Shown one piece after another: positions 1 to 8,334 of a stretch of DNA of 64,000 nt. Position 1 is the first letter of the stretch. Every line of letters begins with the position of its first letter. The DNA comes from Prado023 sp963697345. GTDB taxonomy: Bacteria > Actinomycetota > Actinomycetes > S36-B12 > CAIYMF01. Made by a program: the position numbers and the translations under genes. The notes beneath the pieces were generated by a model. The model did not search any database. It was not told where the DNA came from and saw only the letters and a list, made by a program, of their open reading frames with translations. The stretch is from positions 1 through 64,000 of the forward strand of contig CAVONS010000004.1 of NCBI GenBank assembly GCA_963697345.1, in the 5' to 3' direction.

Positions 1-947
1 GAGGGCATCGCCGAGCTCGTGGGCCGAGACCATCGACATCTCCCTGGACAGCTCGGAGATCAAGGTGAGGTACACCGAGACCGTCGCCTCCCACGACATC
101 GAGGCCGTGGTCACCAGCGCCTTCGCCCTGCCCCGCAGCACCGACGCGATCGTGGCAGTGGGCGGAGGGATGGCCATCGACTACGCGAAGTACGCAGGCT
201 TCCTGGCGCGCAAGCCTGTGATCGCCGTGCCCACCGCACTGAGCAATGACGGGTTCTCCTCGCCGGGGGCGAGCTTCTTCGAAGATCAAGGGTCGGCGCA
301 CCAGCTGCCCGGCGAGCATCCCGTTCGGCGTCGTCCTCGACACAGCTGTGATCGCCAAGTCACCGGCACGCTTCACGTTCTCCGGGGTCGGGGACCTGCT
401 CAGCAAGTACTCCGCGGTCCACGACTGGAAGCTGGCCTACTGGGAGACCGGCGAGCAGGTCAACGACTTCGCCGTCCTGATCGCCCTGCAGAGCGTGGAG
501 AACTTCGTCAACCACCCGAACAAGTCGATCGGGGACCTGGACTTCATCAAGCTCATGGCCGGCGCGCTGGTGATGAGCGGCGTGGCGATGGAGGTGTCGG
601 GGTCCTCGCGTCCGGCATCGGGCAGCGAGCACCTGATCTCCCACGCCTACGACAAGGTCGCGCCGCGACCCTCGATGCACGGCCTGCAGGTGGGGCTGGC
701 GTCCATCGCCACGATGTGGCTGCAGGAGCACCCGCGCCTGGAGGACGTCATGGCCGTCCTGGCTGAGACCGGTTTCCTGCACTTCGTCAAGGAGAATCCC
801 CTGGACCGGGCCGCATTCATCGAGTCGATCCGGATGGCTCCGTCGATCAAGGACGACTACTTCACGATCCTCACGCCGCCGGGAAACGTCGAGCGACTGG
901 TCGAGTTCGTCTCTGACAGCCCGGTGTGGGACGGGCTGCTCACCTGA
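1..947 (+). pseudogene. sn-glycerol-1-phosphate dehydrogenase (AraM/EgsA-like), frameshifted, 5' end outside window
   Basis: Iron-containing alcohol dehydrogenase superfamily. Visible are the nucleotide-binding stretch VAVGGGMAIDYAKYAGF, the PTALSNDGFSSPGAS motif and the metal-site motif GSEHLISHAYDK, which together point to glycerol-1-phosphate dehydrogenase, a cytosolic enzyme that reduces DHAP to sn-glycerol-1-phosphate. The N-terminus lies before base 1; about 315 residues remain of the roughly 390 usual for AraM. The reading changes frame near base 27 (EGIAELVG to ETIDISLDSSEIKV) and again near 285-292 (FFEDQG to RRTSCPASIPFGVVLD); past each shift the protein stays family-like. The shifts are therefore likely sequencing errors. 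A link to the glycerolipid genes further along is inference. A glycerol dehydrogenase is the main alternative. Confidence 0.75.
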
Positions 948-1019
948 CTGGCCAGCGCCACACCCAAGTGATGAGGCGATCGCGCGCTGGGGCGCCTCCG
1001 GCCAACTACGCTTCTGTCC

Positions 1020-2150
1020 ATGCCCACACTTGCTGGTACCGCGGTGCGCCTGGCTGAGTCCTCCGGCACTGGCCCCACCCTGGACATCCCCATGCAGGTC
1101 TGGGCGATCACGCTGGGAGCCATCGTGCTCCTGTTCACCGTCGACCTGGTGATCAGCGGCCGCAACCCGCACGCGGTCGGCTACCGGGAGGCCACCGCCT
1201 GGTCGGTGTTCTACATCACGGTGGCGGTGGTCTTCGGCCTGGTCCTGGCCAGCCAGGTGGGGTGGGGATTTTACGGCGCCCAGTACTTCGCCGGCTACAT
1301 CGTGGAGAAAAGCCTGTCCATCGACAACCTGTTCGTCTTCGTGATCATCATGGCGACGTTCGCGGTGCCCCGCAGCACCAGCAGCGGGGTGCTCATCTTT
1401 CGGCATCATCGCCTCCCCCTGGCCCTGCGAGCGGTCTTCATCGCCGTGGGGGCGACCCTGCTGTCGCTGCTTGTCCTTCATGTTCCTGATCTTCGGGCTG
1501 CTGCTGCTGGTGGACCGGCGGCGTGGCAGCTGTACCTCGTCACCGCGGCGAGGACCCCGATTCGGGGGAACAATGCGCTGGTCTGCGGGTGTCTTACGCC
1601 GGATATTGCCGGTTACCATTTTTACCTACGACGATGGCTTGATCTCCGCCGCGCCGGCGGGCGGCGGGTGGGTCAGGCGCGCCGCTGTTTCATCGTGTTC
1701 ATCACCATCGGCGGCACCGACATCTTGTTCGCGCGTCGATTCGGTACCCGCCGTGTACGGCATCAGGGTCGACCCCTACTTCGTGTTCGTGACGACGCGT
1801 TCGCCCTGATGGGCCTGCGCGCGCTGTTCTTCGTGGTGACCGGCCTGCTCTCCCGCCTGGTGTACCTGTGACGGGCTCGCGATGATCCTGGCGTTCATCG
1901 GCGTCAAGCTGCTCCTGCACTGGGGTCACGGGATCTGGCCGGGACGCCGGAGATCACGCCCGTGGTATCGCTGGCGTCATCGTCGTGGTGCTGACCGTCA
2001 CCGCCGTGGCCAGCATCGTGGCCGTCCGACGGGACCCGTCCAAGCGCGCCCACGCGGGCTCGTTCACCGACAACGTGGAGAAGAAGAATTTACCCAGGGT
2101 CTCAGCGACACGGCGGGTACGGCGGGGCGGGTCAGGCCCCGGCCGAGCGG
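1020..2150 (+). pseudogene. TerC family integral membrane protein, several frameshifts
   Basis: TerC/Alx family membrane protein, linked in other bacteria to tellurite resistance and manganese efflux. Recognisable blocks are YFAGYIVEKSLSIDNLFVFVIIM (written here only by its ends: YFAGYIVEKS and SIDNLFVF), LLSLLSFMFLIFGLLLL, GGTDILF, AVYGI and GLAMILAFIGVKLLLHW, in family order and with the expected hydrophobic segments. They lie in all three forward frames, with breaks near 1370, 1480, 1540-1620, 1735, 1800, 1870 and 1960. The ATG at 1020 is taken as the start; an ATG at 1092 fits typical TerC N-termini about as well. No convincing stop was found, so the end is approximate. So many shifts in a conserved gene beside intact genes suggest assembly error. 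Confidence 0.7.
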
Positions 2151-2175
2151 CCGAGCCGTCAGGGCGTGCAGGACC

Positions 2176-3430
2176 TCAGCCGAGCAGCGCCTGCCCGATG
2201 TACTGGCCGTCCTGCACTCCCCCGGGCACCGCGAACAGCGCCGAGCCGATCGGCGTGGTCCACACGTTCAGGACATCAGCTTGGGCAAGGCGCTCCTGGA
2301 TCGGCACGAACTGGGCCGTCGGATCGGCCATGAATGCCACGAAGATGAGGCCCGCGTCGGCCGGACTGGACAGTGTTCCCGTCGTCGTAGTTGTACGGCC
2401 GACGCAGGATGCGCTCCTGGGGAGCCTGCGCGTGCACCCGACGCATGTGCGCGGTGGGCGGGGATGACGAGGAATCCGTTCTCGTCGACGGCCTCGTAGT
2501 CCGGGGCGCTGAACTCCGAGCCGGCCGCGGGGCGCCCCGTCGCACAGCAGACGCCGGCCGATGGACTCCTCCTTGCCCGCGTGGTCCATGCCGCCCCACG
2601 CCTTGGAGTTCGCCATGCCGATGCGCCGCACGACGGTCGTTCCCCCGCGAGCCACGTCGGGCCGTCGTCGATCCACACGACCGAGTCGAAGTCCTCGCTG
2701 CCGAGCGTGGGGTTGACCGTGCCGTCGACCTGTCCGATGAGGTTGCGCCCGGTGCCACCGGGGCTGGTGTTCGCGGGGCGGTGGAAACCGCTCTGCACCC
2801 AACGCACGGTCGCGATCGGCTCGGCATCGGTGAGCAGGACGCCAGCGTGTGCGAGACGGTGACCGACGTGCTCTGCGGCCACCTGCAGGAGGAGATCACG
2901 ACCGGTCCAGCGGTCCTCGAGCCGGTCGACGGTGAACGCCGGCAGGCCTGGGCGAGCCACTCCGGCGCCTCGTCGGCCAGCCCCCCTGCCGCCAGCATCC
3001 GTAGCCGTACCGACGGTGACGGTCAGCCGGCCGGGATCGTGGCGAGCTCCGGCTGCGGATCGGCCGATGCGGGCGCCCTGGGAGAGCCGATCGATGTCGT
3101 CGGTGAGCAGGACGATCATCCGGACCAGGGCGTGCGGTGCGACATCGGGGCGCAGGTTCAGGGACACGAAGGTTGCATGGGCCGGCATCGGCGTGCTGAT
3201 CCCCGCCTGGTGCGGACCACGGAACGGCTCCACGGCCGCACCGAGGGATGCGCCCTGCGGGTCCGCCGACGACGTGCCGTCCTGCGCACTGCCGAGCGCC
3301 GCGACGGGCCCGGCCCGCGCGCTCAGCGCTGCCACCGAGCCGAGCGTGAACCCGCCGAGGAGTGCGCGCCGGCTCACCCGCGCGGCGCAGGCTGCTGCGC
3401 GGCAACGGGGTGCTCCGGGACGCGGTCCAC
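2176..3430 (-). pseudogene. Tat-exported DyP-type heme peroxidase (EfeB/DtpA-like), several frameshifts
   Basis: Dye-decolourising peroxidase acting outside the membrane. A GTG at 3430 follows GGAGGA and opens a reading that reaches a twin-arginine signal (SRRALLGGF and a hydrophobic stretch). Later come LPAFTVDRLEDRWTGRDLL, the family GxxDG motif in GQVDGTVNP, TWLAGG-TTVVRRI, EESIGR, a likely heme-ligand region AHMRRVH, RRPYNYDDG and the C-terminal run to the stop at 2176. The pieces alternate between reverse frames with at least five shifts, yet the total of about 415 residues is normal for the family. It starts 11 bases after the copper chaperone gene and is probably cotranscribed with it. 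In Streptomyces a DyP enzyme (DtpA) and an ECuC chaperone are known copper-responsive partners; the same role here is inference. Confidence 0.8.
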
Positions 3431-3441
3431 AGGTCCTCCGA

Positions 3442-4030
3442 TCAGCTCGACGGGCTCGCCGAGGAGTCCATGCCCTCGGAGTCCATGCCCTCGGAGTCCA
3501 TGCTGTCGGACTCCATGCCCTCCATGCCGGGCTCGTAGTCCTCGGCGCCGCCCTCGAAGGGCTTGGCCACACCACTGTAGGGCGCAGTCCCACCATCAGC
3601 ACACGTCATCGTGATCTCCACTGTCTGCCCCGCCTCGATGGGTTCGGTGAGGCCCATGAGCATCAGGTGGTTCTGGCCCGGAGCCAGCGTGGCCGTGCCA
3701 CCGGCCGGGATCAGCAAGCCCACCCTCGAGTGGCTGCATGACCATGGACCCATCCTTGTCGACGACCTCATGGATCTCCATCATGCCCGCAGACGGGCTC
3801 GAGGCTGACACCACGACCATCTCGGCATCGCCGGTGTTGGTCAGCTCGCCGAAGGCACCGGTCATCTCGGTGTCGGTGGCCTTCACCCACGAGTCAGCGA
3901 CGGTGACGGTGCAGGTGGCGTTCGTCGCGGCAGGCTCATCCGAGGCGGTTGAAGACCCGGCGCACCCGGACAGGGCGCCGACGGCCAGGACTCCGGCGGC
4001 GAGGGCCGAATGACGGCGGTGGACGGACAT
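3442..4030 (-). pseudogene. PCuAC copper chaperone lipoprotein with Met-rich tail, one frameshift
   Basis: Extracytoplasmic copper(I) chaperone. The ATG at 4030 is preceded by AAGGAGAA. A lipoprotein signal ends in LSGC, then comes a PCuAC domain with the conserved metal pattern: His in MMEIHEVV, Met in SMVMQPL, then the HLMLMGL His-x-Met. The frame changes near 3730 (PLEGGL to LIPAGGTATLAPG), which splits the gene into two readings. After the domain is a 25-residue tail rich in Met, Asp and Ser (EGMDS units), which could bind extra copper. The DyP peroxidase follows 11 bases downstream. A CsoR-like palindrome lies just upstream, so copper-induced expression is likely. No Sco gene is nearby, unlike the related Streptomyces cluster. 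Confidence 0.8.
3463..3522 (-). repeat. Four 15-bp tandem repeats coding EGMDS-like units
   Basis: Four consecutive 15-base units, plus strand GGAGTCCATGCCCTC with one to three changes in the last two, lie at the 3' end of the PCuAC gene. Read on the minus strand each codes for a five-residue Glu-Gly-Met-Asp-Ser unit, so the array sets the number of Met residues in the acidic tail. The units are in frame and could expand or contract without breaking the gene. Confidence 0.85.
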
Positions 4031-4065
4031 GGGCGTTCTCCTTGGCTCGTTCGCGAAGACCCCCG

Positions 4066-4082
4066 GTACCCCCGGGGGCTTA
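4066..4082. promoter_or_regulatory. Candidate CsoR operator upstream of the PCuAC-DyP operon
   Basis: GTACCCCCGGGGGCTTA is a C-run/G-run palindrome 36 bases before the chaperone start. It shares the TACCCC...GGGG core with the two palindromes at the csoR start. CsoR is known to bind G-tract palindromes and to release them when it binds copper(I). The right arm is imperfect (GCTTA rather than GTA), so this is weaker than the sites at csoR. Confidence 0.6.
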
Positions 4083-4199
4083 TGGAACAGCCTACCCGGT
4101 CGGCTATTGACCCCAGTTCCGCAGGATTGCCTTACCCGAGGATGCAGCCCCCACGGCCGATCAGGTGTCAGCCGCAGCCAACGCCCGTACCCTTGTCCC

Positions 4200-4928
4200 A
4201 TGGCCAGCCAGGACCCGCGCGAGGCGTCGACCCCGGACCTGGCCGATGTCTCACTCATGCAGGCGTTCGGCGGCAGGCGAGGTGTCCTGGACTCCGGGCT
4301 TCCTCCGCTGACCTTCGTCATCACGTACCTGGTGTCGGGCTCGAACCTCACCACCGCACTCGTGGCCGCGCTGGTGGCCGGGGCGGTCGTCACGATCCTG
4401 CGGCTGGTGAACCACGACACCCTGCGCCACGCGCTGGCCGGCTTCGGTGCCGTGGCCCTGGCCGCATTCGTGGCATCGCGCACGGGTCGCCCGCAGGACT
4501 ACTTCCTGCCCAGCCTGCTGGCCAACGCCGGCGCTGCGCTGGCGTGGGCGATCTCGATCTGGATCAAGCGGCCCTTCCTGGGCCTGACGGTCGGGGCGCT
4601 CACCCGCTCATCGGTGTGGCGGACCGATCCCGTGATGTTGGCTGCCTACTGCCGGGCGAGCTGGATCTGGGTGGCCTCGTTCCTGCTCCGCGTCGCAGTC
4701 ATGACGCCCTTGTGGCTCGCGGGGATGACGGTGGCCCTGGGCCTGATGAAGGTGGCGCTGGGCTGGCCGATGGTGCTCGTCGTGATCTGGCTGTCGTGGC
4801 TCGTGGTGGAGCCTGCGCACCGAGCGCGGCGTGTGGCGCTGGCCGCCGCGGCAGACGATGGTGACCCCAGCAGCAGCACCGACCCGCCGGGCGCCCCCGA
4901 AGGCTCTATCGACCTGCCCACTCGCTGA
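4200..4928 (+). CDS. DUF3159 family membrane protein
   Basis: 242 residues. The ATG at 4200 (MASQDPREAS) is chosen because the in-frame upstream extension from 4029 is low-complexity and covers the copper promoter on the other strand. Hydrophobic segments at about residues 38-60, 64-80, 85-103, 110-125, 160-185 and 190-215 predict about six membrane helices. The pattern of short charged loops (NHDTLRH, SRTGRPQDYF, GALTRSSVWRTDP) matches DUF3159, an actinobacterial inner-membrane family of unknown function. The last 23 bases overlap the end of the convergent epimerase gene. Regulation is not evident. Confidence 0.8.
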   Translation: MASQDPREASTPDLADVSLMQAFGGRRGVLDSGLPPLTFVITYLVSGSNLTTALVAALVAGAVVTILRLVNHDTLRHALAGFGAVALAAFVASRTGRPQDYFLPSLLANAGAALAWAISIWIKRPFLGLTVGALTRSSVWRTDPVMLAAYCRASWIWVASFLLRVAVMTPLWLAGMTVALGLMKVALGWPMVLVVIWLSWLVVEPAHRARRVALAAAADDGDPSSSTDPPGAPEGSIDLPTR

Positions 4929-5901
4929 GCAGTTCCGCCTCCCGCTGAGCAGGGAGGTGGCCGCCCCGCGCATCCCACCGGGCCGACGGGTCCTGCGTCC
5001 ACGCGAGTGTGTCTGCGGCTGTCTCGCCCAGCGGTCGCGCACGCAGACCGCTCTGCTCGGCCAGTGCGGGGTCCATGGCCAGGACGAACTCCGGATCGTC
5101 GGCACCGGACCACAGGGGCAGCATTCCCGGCGTGATCCCACGCTCGGCCAACCAAGCAGAGGGCACCCACTCGAGCCCGGTGCCCGCTGGTGCGACCGCA
5201 GCGCGGACCTCCTCGAGCATGTCGGCGAACGAGTGGGGAGGGCCGGGGTGCACGGTGTGGAAGGTGCCGTCGTCGCCGGTCCCCAGCAGGTGCAGCGTGA
5301 ACTGCGCGAGGTCTCGGGCATCGATGTACTGGATCGGGGCCGCCGGGCTTCCCGGGCAGAGCACCCTGCCGCCGCGGGCCAGCCGCTGCACCCAGTAGGG
5401 GAAGCGTGCCGTGGGATCGTAGGGACCCACGATGTACGTCGGGCGGATCACCAGGAGCTGTCCGCCGTAGCGCTGCTGCGCGACATGCTCGCACCCGACC
5501 TTCAACCGGCCATACGTCCCGCCATCGATCGGCGGCCGCTCCCCATCCAGACCCAGGGGCGCCAGCAGGGGTGCCCGCTCATCCAGCCCGGGCTCCGGGG
5601 CGTCGGCATACACCGAGACCGTGGAGATCAGCACATGGCGTCCGCCACGATCGCCCAGCGCCGAGGACAACGAGCGGACCTGGCTGGGCCAGTAGGCGCA
5701 GACATCCACCGTCGCGTCCCAGGTCTGGCCGTGGAGCACGCTGAGGTCCCCGTCCCGGTCGGCATGCAGGTGCTGGGCGCCCGGCGCCCCGGAGCACGAG
5801 ACGCCACGGTGCAGCACGGTGACCTCGTGCCCGGCACCGATGGCAGCGGCCACGAGGTGCCGCCCGACGAACTGTGTCCCACCGATGACGAGGATGCGCA
5901 T
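4906..5901 (-). CDS. NAD-dependent epimerase/dehydratase (extended SDR family)
   Basis: 331 residues from the ATG at 5901, which places the Rossmann motif GGTQFVGRH right at the N-terminus as usual; the longer upstream reading has no family character. The sequence continues with LHRG after beta-2, VDVCAYWPSQVRSL, a probable active-site TYGRLKVGCE (YxxxK) and RPTYIVGPYDPT, typical of extended short-chain dehydrogenases that act on nucleotide sugars or related substrates. The GGTQFVGR type resembles the stem-loop-binding (CSP41-like) subgroup of bacterial epimerases. The substrate cannot be told. It stands alone, convergent with the DUF3159 gene. Confidence 0.85.
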   Translation of the reverse strand: MRILVIGGTQFVGRHLVAAAIGAGHEVTVLHRGVSCSGAPGAQHLHADRDGDLSVLHGQTWDATVDVCAYWPSQVRSLSSALGDRGGRHVLISTVSVYADAPEPGLDERAPLLAPLGLDGERPPIDGGTYGRLKVGCEHVAQQRYGGQLLVIRPTYIVGPYDPTARFPYWVQRLARGGRVLCPGSPAAPIQYIDARDLAQFTLHLLGTGDDGTFHTVHPGPPHSFADMLEEVRAAVAPAGTGLEWVPSAWLAERGITPGMLPLWSGADDPEFVLAMDPALAEQSGLRARPLGETAADTLAWTQDPSARWDARGGHLPAQREAELLSEWAGR

Positions 5902-6008
5902 GGGGCGATCCTGCCAGCAGGCAGCCGGCGTGCGCTCAGCCCGCGGACCACGCAGCAGGCATTGCACCGGAGCCCATCGGCGCGCGACACTGGCGGTGGA
6001 GGTGTGCC

Positions 6009-6287
6009 GTGGGGTTCCTCGTCGCCATGACGTTGCCCGCACTGCTGCTTGCGCTCACGGTCCTGGGCATCTTCGAGATCCTGCGCACGAAGCGCCGCGG
6101 CGAGGGGGGAACGGCGATGGCCTCCACGGGATTCGACATCCTGCAGGAGGCGCTCTACCCGTCGAAGAGCCACGAGATCGAGCAGCGCGAGCACGAGTCG
6201 ATGATGGCCGAGGAGGACGGCGAGGGCGCCCCGCCGCGCACCCGCGTGGACCTCGGCGCCGGGACGGCGCACATCCGGCTGCGCTGA
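6009..6287 (+). CDS. DUF6191 family small membrane-anchored protein
   Basis: 92 residues from a GTG at 6009. One N-terminal membrane helix (about residues 4-23) is followed by a basic stop-transfer stretch (RTKRRGEGG), then a soluble region GFDILQEALYPSKSHE and an acidic segment ending RVDLGAGTAHIRLR. The helix followed by a GFD..QEALYPSK-like block fits DUF6191, a small actinobacterial family with no known function. It lies between the divergent epimerase and convergent ABC exporter genes and has no operon partner. Confidence 0.7.
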   Translation: MGFLVAMTLPALLLALTVLGIFEILRTKRRGEGGTAMASTGFDILQEALYPSKSHEIEQREHESMMAEEDGEGAPPRTRVDLGAGTAHIRLR

Positions 6288-6366
6288 CCCGGCTGGGCCG
6301 CAGGACCAGCGACCCGGCGCACAGGCGCTGCCCGGGCGAGCAGCACCCCGATCCGCGCCGTGGTGC

Positions 6367-8334
6367 CTACTCGACGATCGCGCCGGCGAACTGGCTCTGG
6401 TAGAGCCGGGCGTAGGCGCCGCCGGAGGCGATGAGCTGGTCATGGTTGCCCTGCTCGACGATCGCGCCGGCCTCCATCACCAGGATCGTGTCGGCGTCGC
6501 GGATGGTGCTCAGGCGGTGGGCGATGATGAAGGACGTGCGCCCGTGACGCAGCCGGGCCATCGCCTTCTGCACCAGCACCTCGGTGCGGGTGTCCACCGA
6601 GGAGGTGGCCTCATCGAGGATCAGGATGGCCGGGTCACTGAGGAACGCGCGGGCGATGGTGATCAGCTGCTTCTCGCCGGCCGACACGTTGGAGGCCTCG
6701 TCGTCGAGGACGGTGTCGTAGCCGTCGGGCAGCGTGCGCACGAAGTGGTCGACGTAGGCCGCCTGCGCCGCCTCCAGCACGTCCTCGTCCGTGGCCCCGG
6801 CGGCCCCGTAGGCGATGTTCTCCCGGATCGTCCCGCCGAACAGCCACGTGTCCTGCAGCACCATGCCGAAGGAGCTGCGGAGCGTGTCGCGGGTCATGTC
6901 GCGGGTCTCCACACCATCGAGGGTGATCCGCCCTGAGTCGACGTCGTAGAACCGCATGAGCAGGTTGACCAGCGTGGTCTTGCCCGCGCCGGTGGGACCC
7001 ACGATCGCGCAGGACTCCCCCGGCTCGACGACGAGGTCGAGCTCATGGATCAGGGGCGTGTCGGGCACGTAGCGGAAGGCCACATCATCGAGCACCACGC
7101 GACCGCGCACGACCTCGGGGGCCTTGGGCTCCTGTGGGTCCGGCTCCTCGTCCTGGGCGTCGAGGAACTCGAACACCCGCTCGGCCGAGGCCACCCCGGA
7201 CTGCATGAGGTTCACCACGGAGGCGATCTGCGTGATCGGCATCTGGAACTGCCGTGCGTACTGGATGAAGGCCTGGACATCGCCCAGCGGCATCGCCCCG
7301 GAGGCCACCTGCAGCCCGCCGATGACCGAGATCAGGACGTAGTTGAGGTTGGAGATGAACATCATCGCCGGCTGGATGATGCCGGAGATGAACTGAGCCT
7401 TGAAGCTCGCCTCGTACATCTGCGTGTTGAGCTCGTCGAACTCCTCCACTGCCCGCTCGGAGTGGCCGAACACCTTGACCAGCTCGTGGCCGGTGTACAT
7501 CTGCTCCACGTGGCCGTTGAGCGACCCGGTCCACTCCCACTGGGCGGCGAACTGCTTCTGCGAGCGCTTGGCGATGAGCATCGTGACGACGAACGACAGC
7601 GGCACGGTCAGCAGCGAGACCAACGCCAGCAGCGGTGACATCCAGAACATGATCAGCAGGACACCGATGATGGTCAGCACCGAGGTGATCAGCTGGGTGA
7701 GCACCTGCTGCAGCGTGGTGGAGATGTTGTCGATGTCATTGGTGACCCGCGACAGCAGGTCGCCGCGGGGATGTGTGTCGAAGTAGTTCAGCGGGAGCCG
7801 GCCGATCTTGTGGTCGACCTCCTCGCGCAGGGTGAAGATCGTCGACTGCGTGACACCAGCCATGATGTAGGCGCTCGCCCAGGCCAGCATCGACGAGACG
7901 AGGTACAGCAGGGCCACGAAGGTCAGCAGGCGGGCCAGCGCGGAGAAGTCGACGCCCTGACCGGGCACGATGTCCATGGCCGCGAGCATGGTGGCCTGGT
8001 CGGTGCGCCCCTCGGCCTCGAGCCCCTCGACGATCACCTCGACCGGCACCCCCGCGGGCAGCTCCGAGGAGACGAAGCCCTCGAAGACCATGGTCGTCGC
8101 ATTGCCCAGGAGCTTGGGACCCATGACTGCGAGCACGACGCTGCCGATCGTCATGATCACCACGGACAGGATCTGGACGGCGTACGGCTTGAGCCTGTCG
8201 GTCAGGCGACGGACCGTGCCGGAGAAGTCGCTGGACTTCTGGGCCTGGACGAACAGCCCGCCCATGGGCCCACCGCCGCCGGGACCGCCCGGTCCACCGG
8301 GCCGCGGTCCGGCCGCCGGCGCGCGGGGGCTCAC
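6367..8334 (-). CDS. ABC exporter half-transporter, consensus ATPase subunit
   Basis: 655 residues: a Gly/Pro-rich N-terminus (about 1-25), six membrane helices (about 45-370) and a nucleotide-binding domain (about 410-650). The ATPase has Walker A GPTGAGKTT, signature SAGEKQ, Walker B ILDEATSS with its catalytic Glu, and the H-loop AHRLST, so this subunit should hydrolyse ATP. Its signature has Ala where Ser-Gly-Gly is usual. The start ATG at 8334 overlaps the stop of the upstream gene by 4 bases. With that partner it forms a heterodimeric exporter like TM287/288 or BmrCD, known for drugs, lipids or peptides; the substrate is unknown. Between helices 1 and 2 is a long external loop (about 85-130). 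Confidence 0.92.
   Translation of the reverse strand: MSPRAPAAGPRPGGPGGPGGGGPMGGLFVQAQKSSDFSGTVRRLTDRLKPYAVQILSVVIMTIGSVVLAVMGPKLLGNATTMVFEGFVSSELPAGVPVEVIVEGLEAEGRTDQATMLAAMDIVPGQGVDFSALARLLTFVALLYLVSSMLAWASAYIMAGVTQSTIFTLREEVDHKIGRLPLNYFDTHPRGDLLSRVTNDIDNISTTLQQVLTQLITSVLTIIGVLLIMFWMSPLLALVSLLTVPLSFVVTMLIAKRSQKQFAAQWEWTGSLNGHVEQMYTGHELVKVFGHSERAVEEFDELNTQMYEASFKAQFISGIIQPAMMFISNLNYVLISVIGGLQVASGAMPLGDVQAFIQYARQFQMPITQIASVVNLMQSGVASAERVFEFLDAQDEEPDPQEPKAPEVVRGRVVLDDVAFRYVPDTPLIHELDLVVEPGESCAIVGPTGAGKTTLVNLLMRFYDVDSGRITLDGVETRDMTRDTLRSSFGMVLQDTWLFGGTIRENIAYGAAGATDEDVLEAAQAAYVDHFVRTLPDGYDTVLDDEASNVSAGEKQLITIARAFLSDPAILILDEATSSVDTRTEVLVQKAMARLRHGRTSFIIAHRLSTIRDADTILVMEAGAIVEQGNHDQLIASGGAYARLYQSQFAGAIVE

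Noticed and set aside
360..1619. A 419-residue minus-strand open frame
   Set aside because: Antisense to the G1P dehydrogenase and TerC genes; composition and lack of motifs mark it as shadow in GC-rich DNA.
3463..3522. Short direct repeats as a CRISPR array
   Set aside because: The units are back to back with no spacers and are in frame inside the chaperone gene.
4029..4199. Longer N-terminus for the DUF3159 protein
   Set aside because: The extension has no family match and would cover the copper promoter and chaperone start on the other strand.
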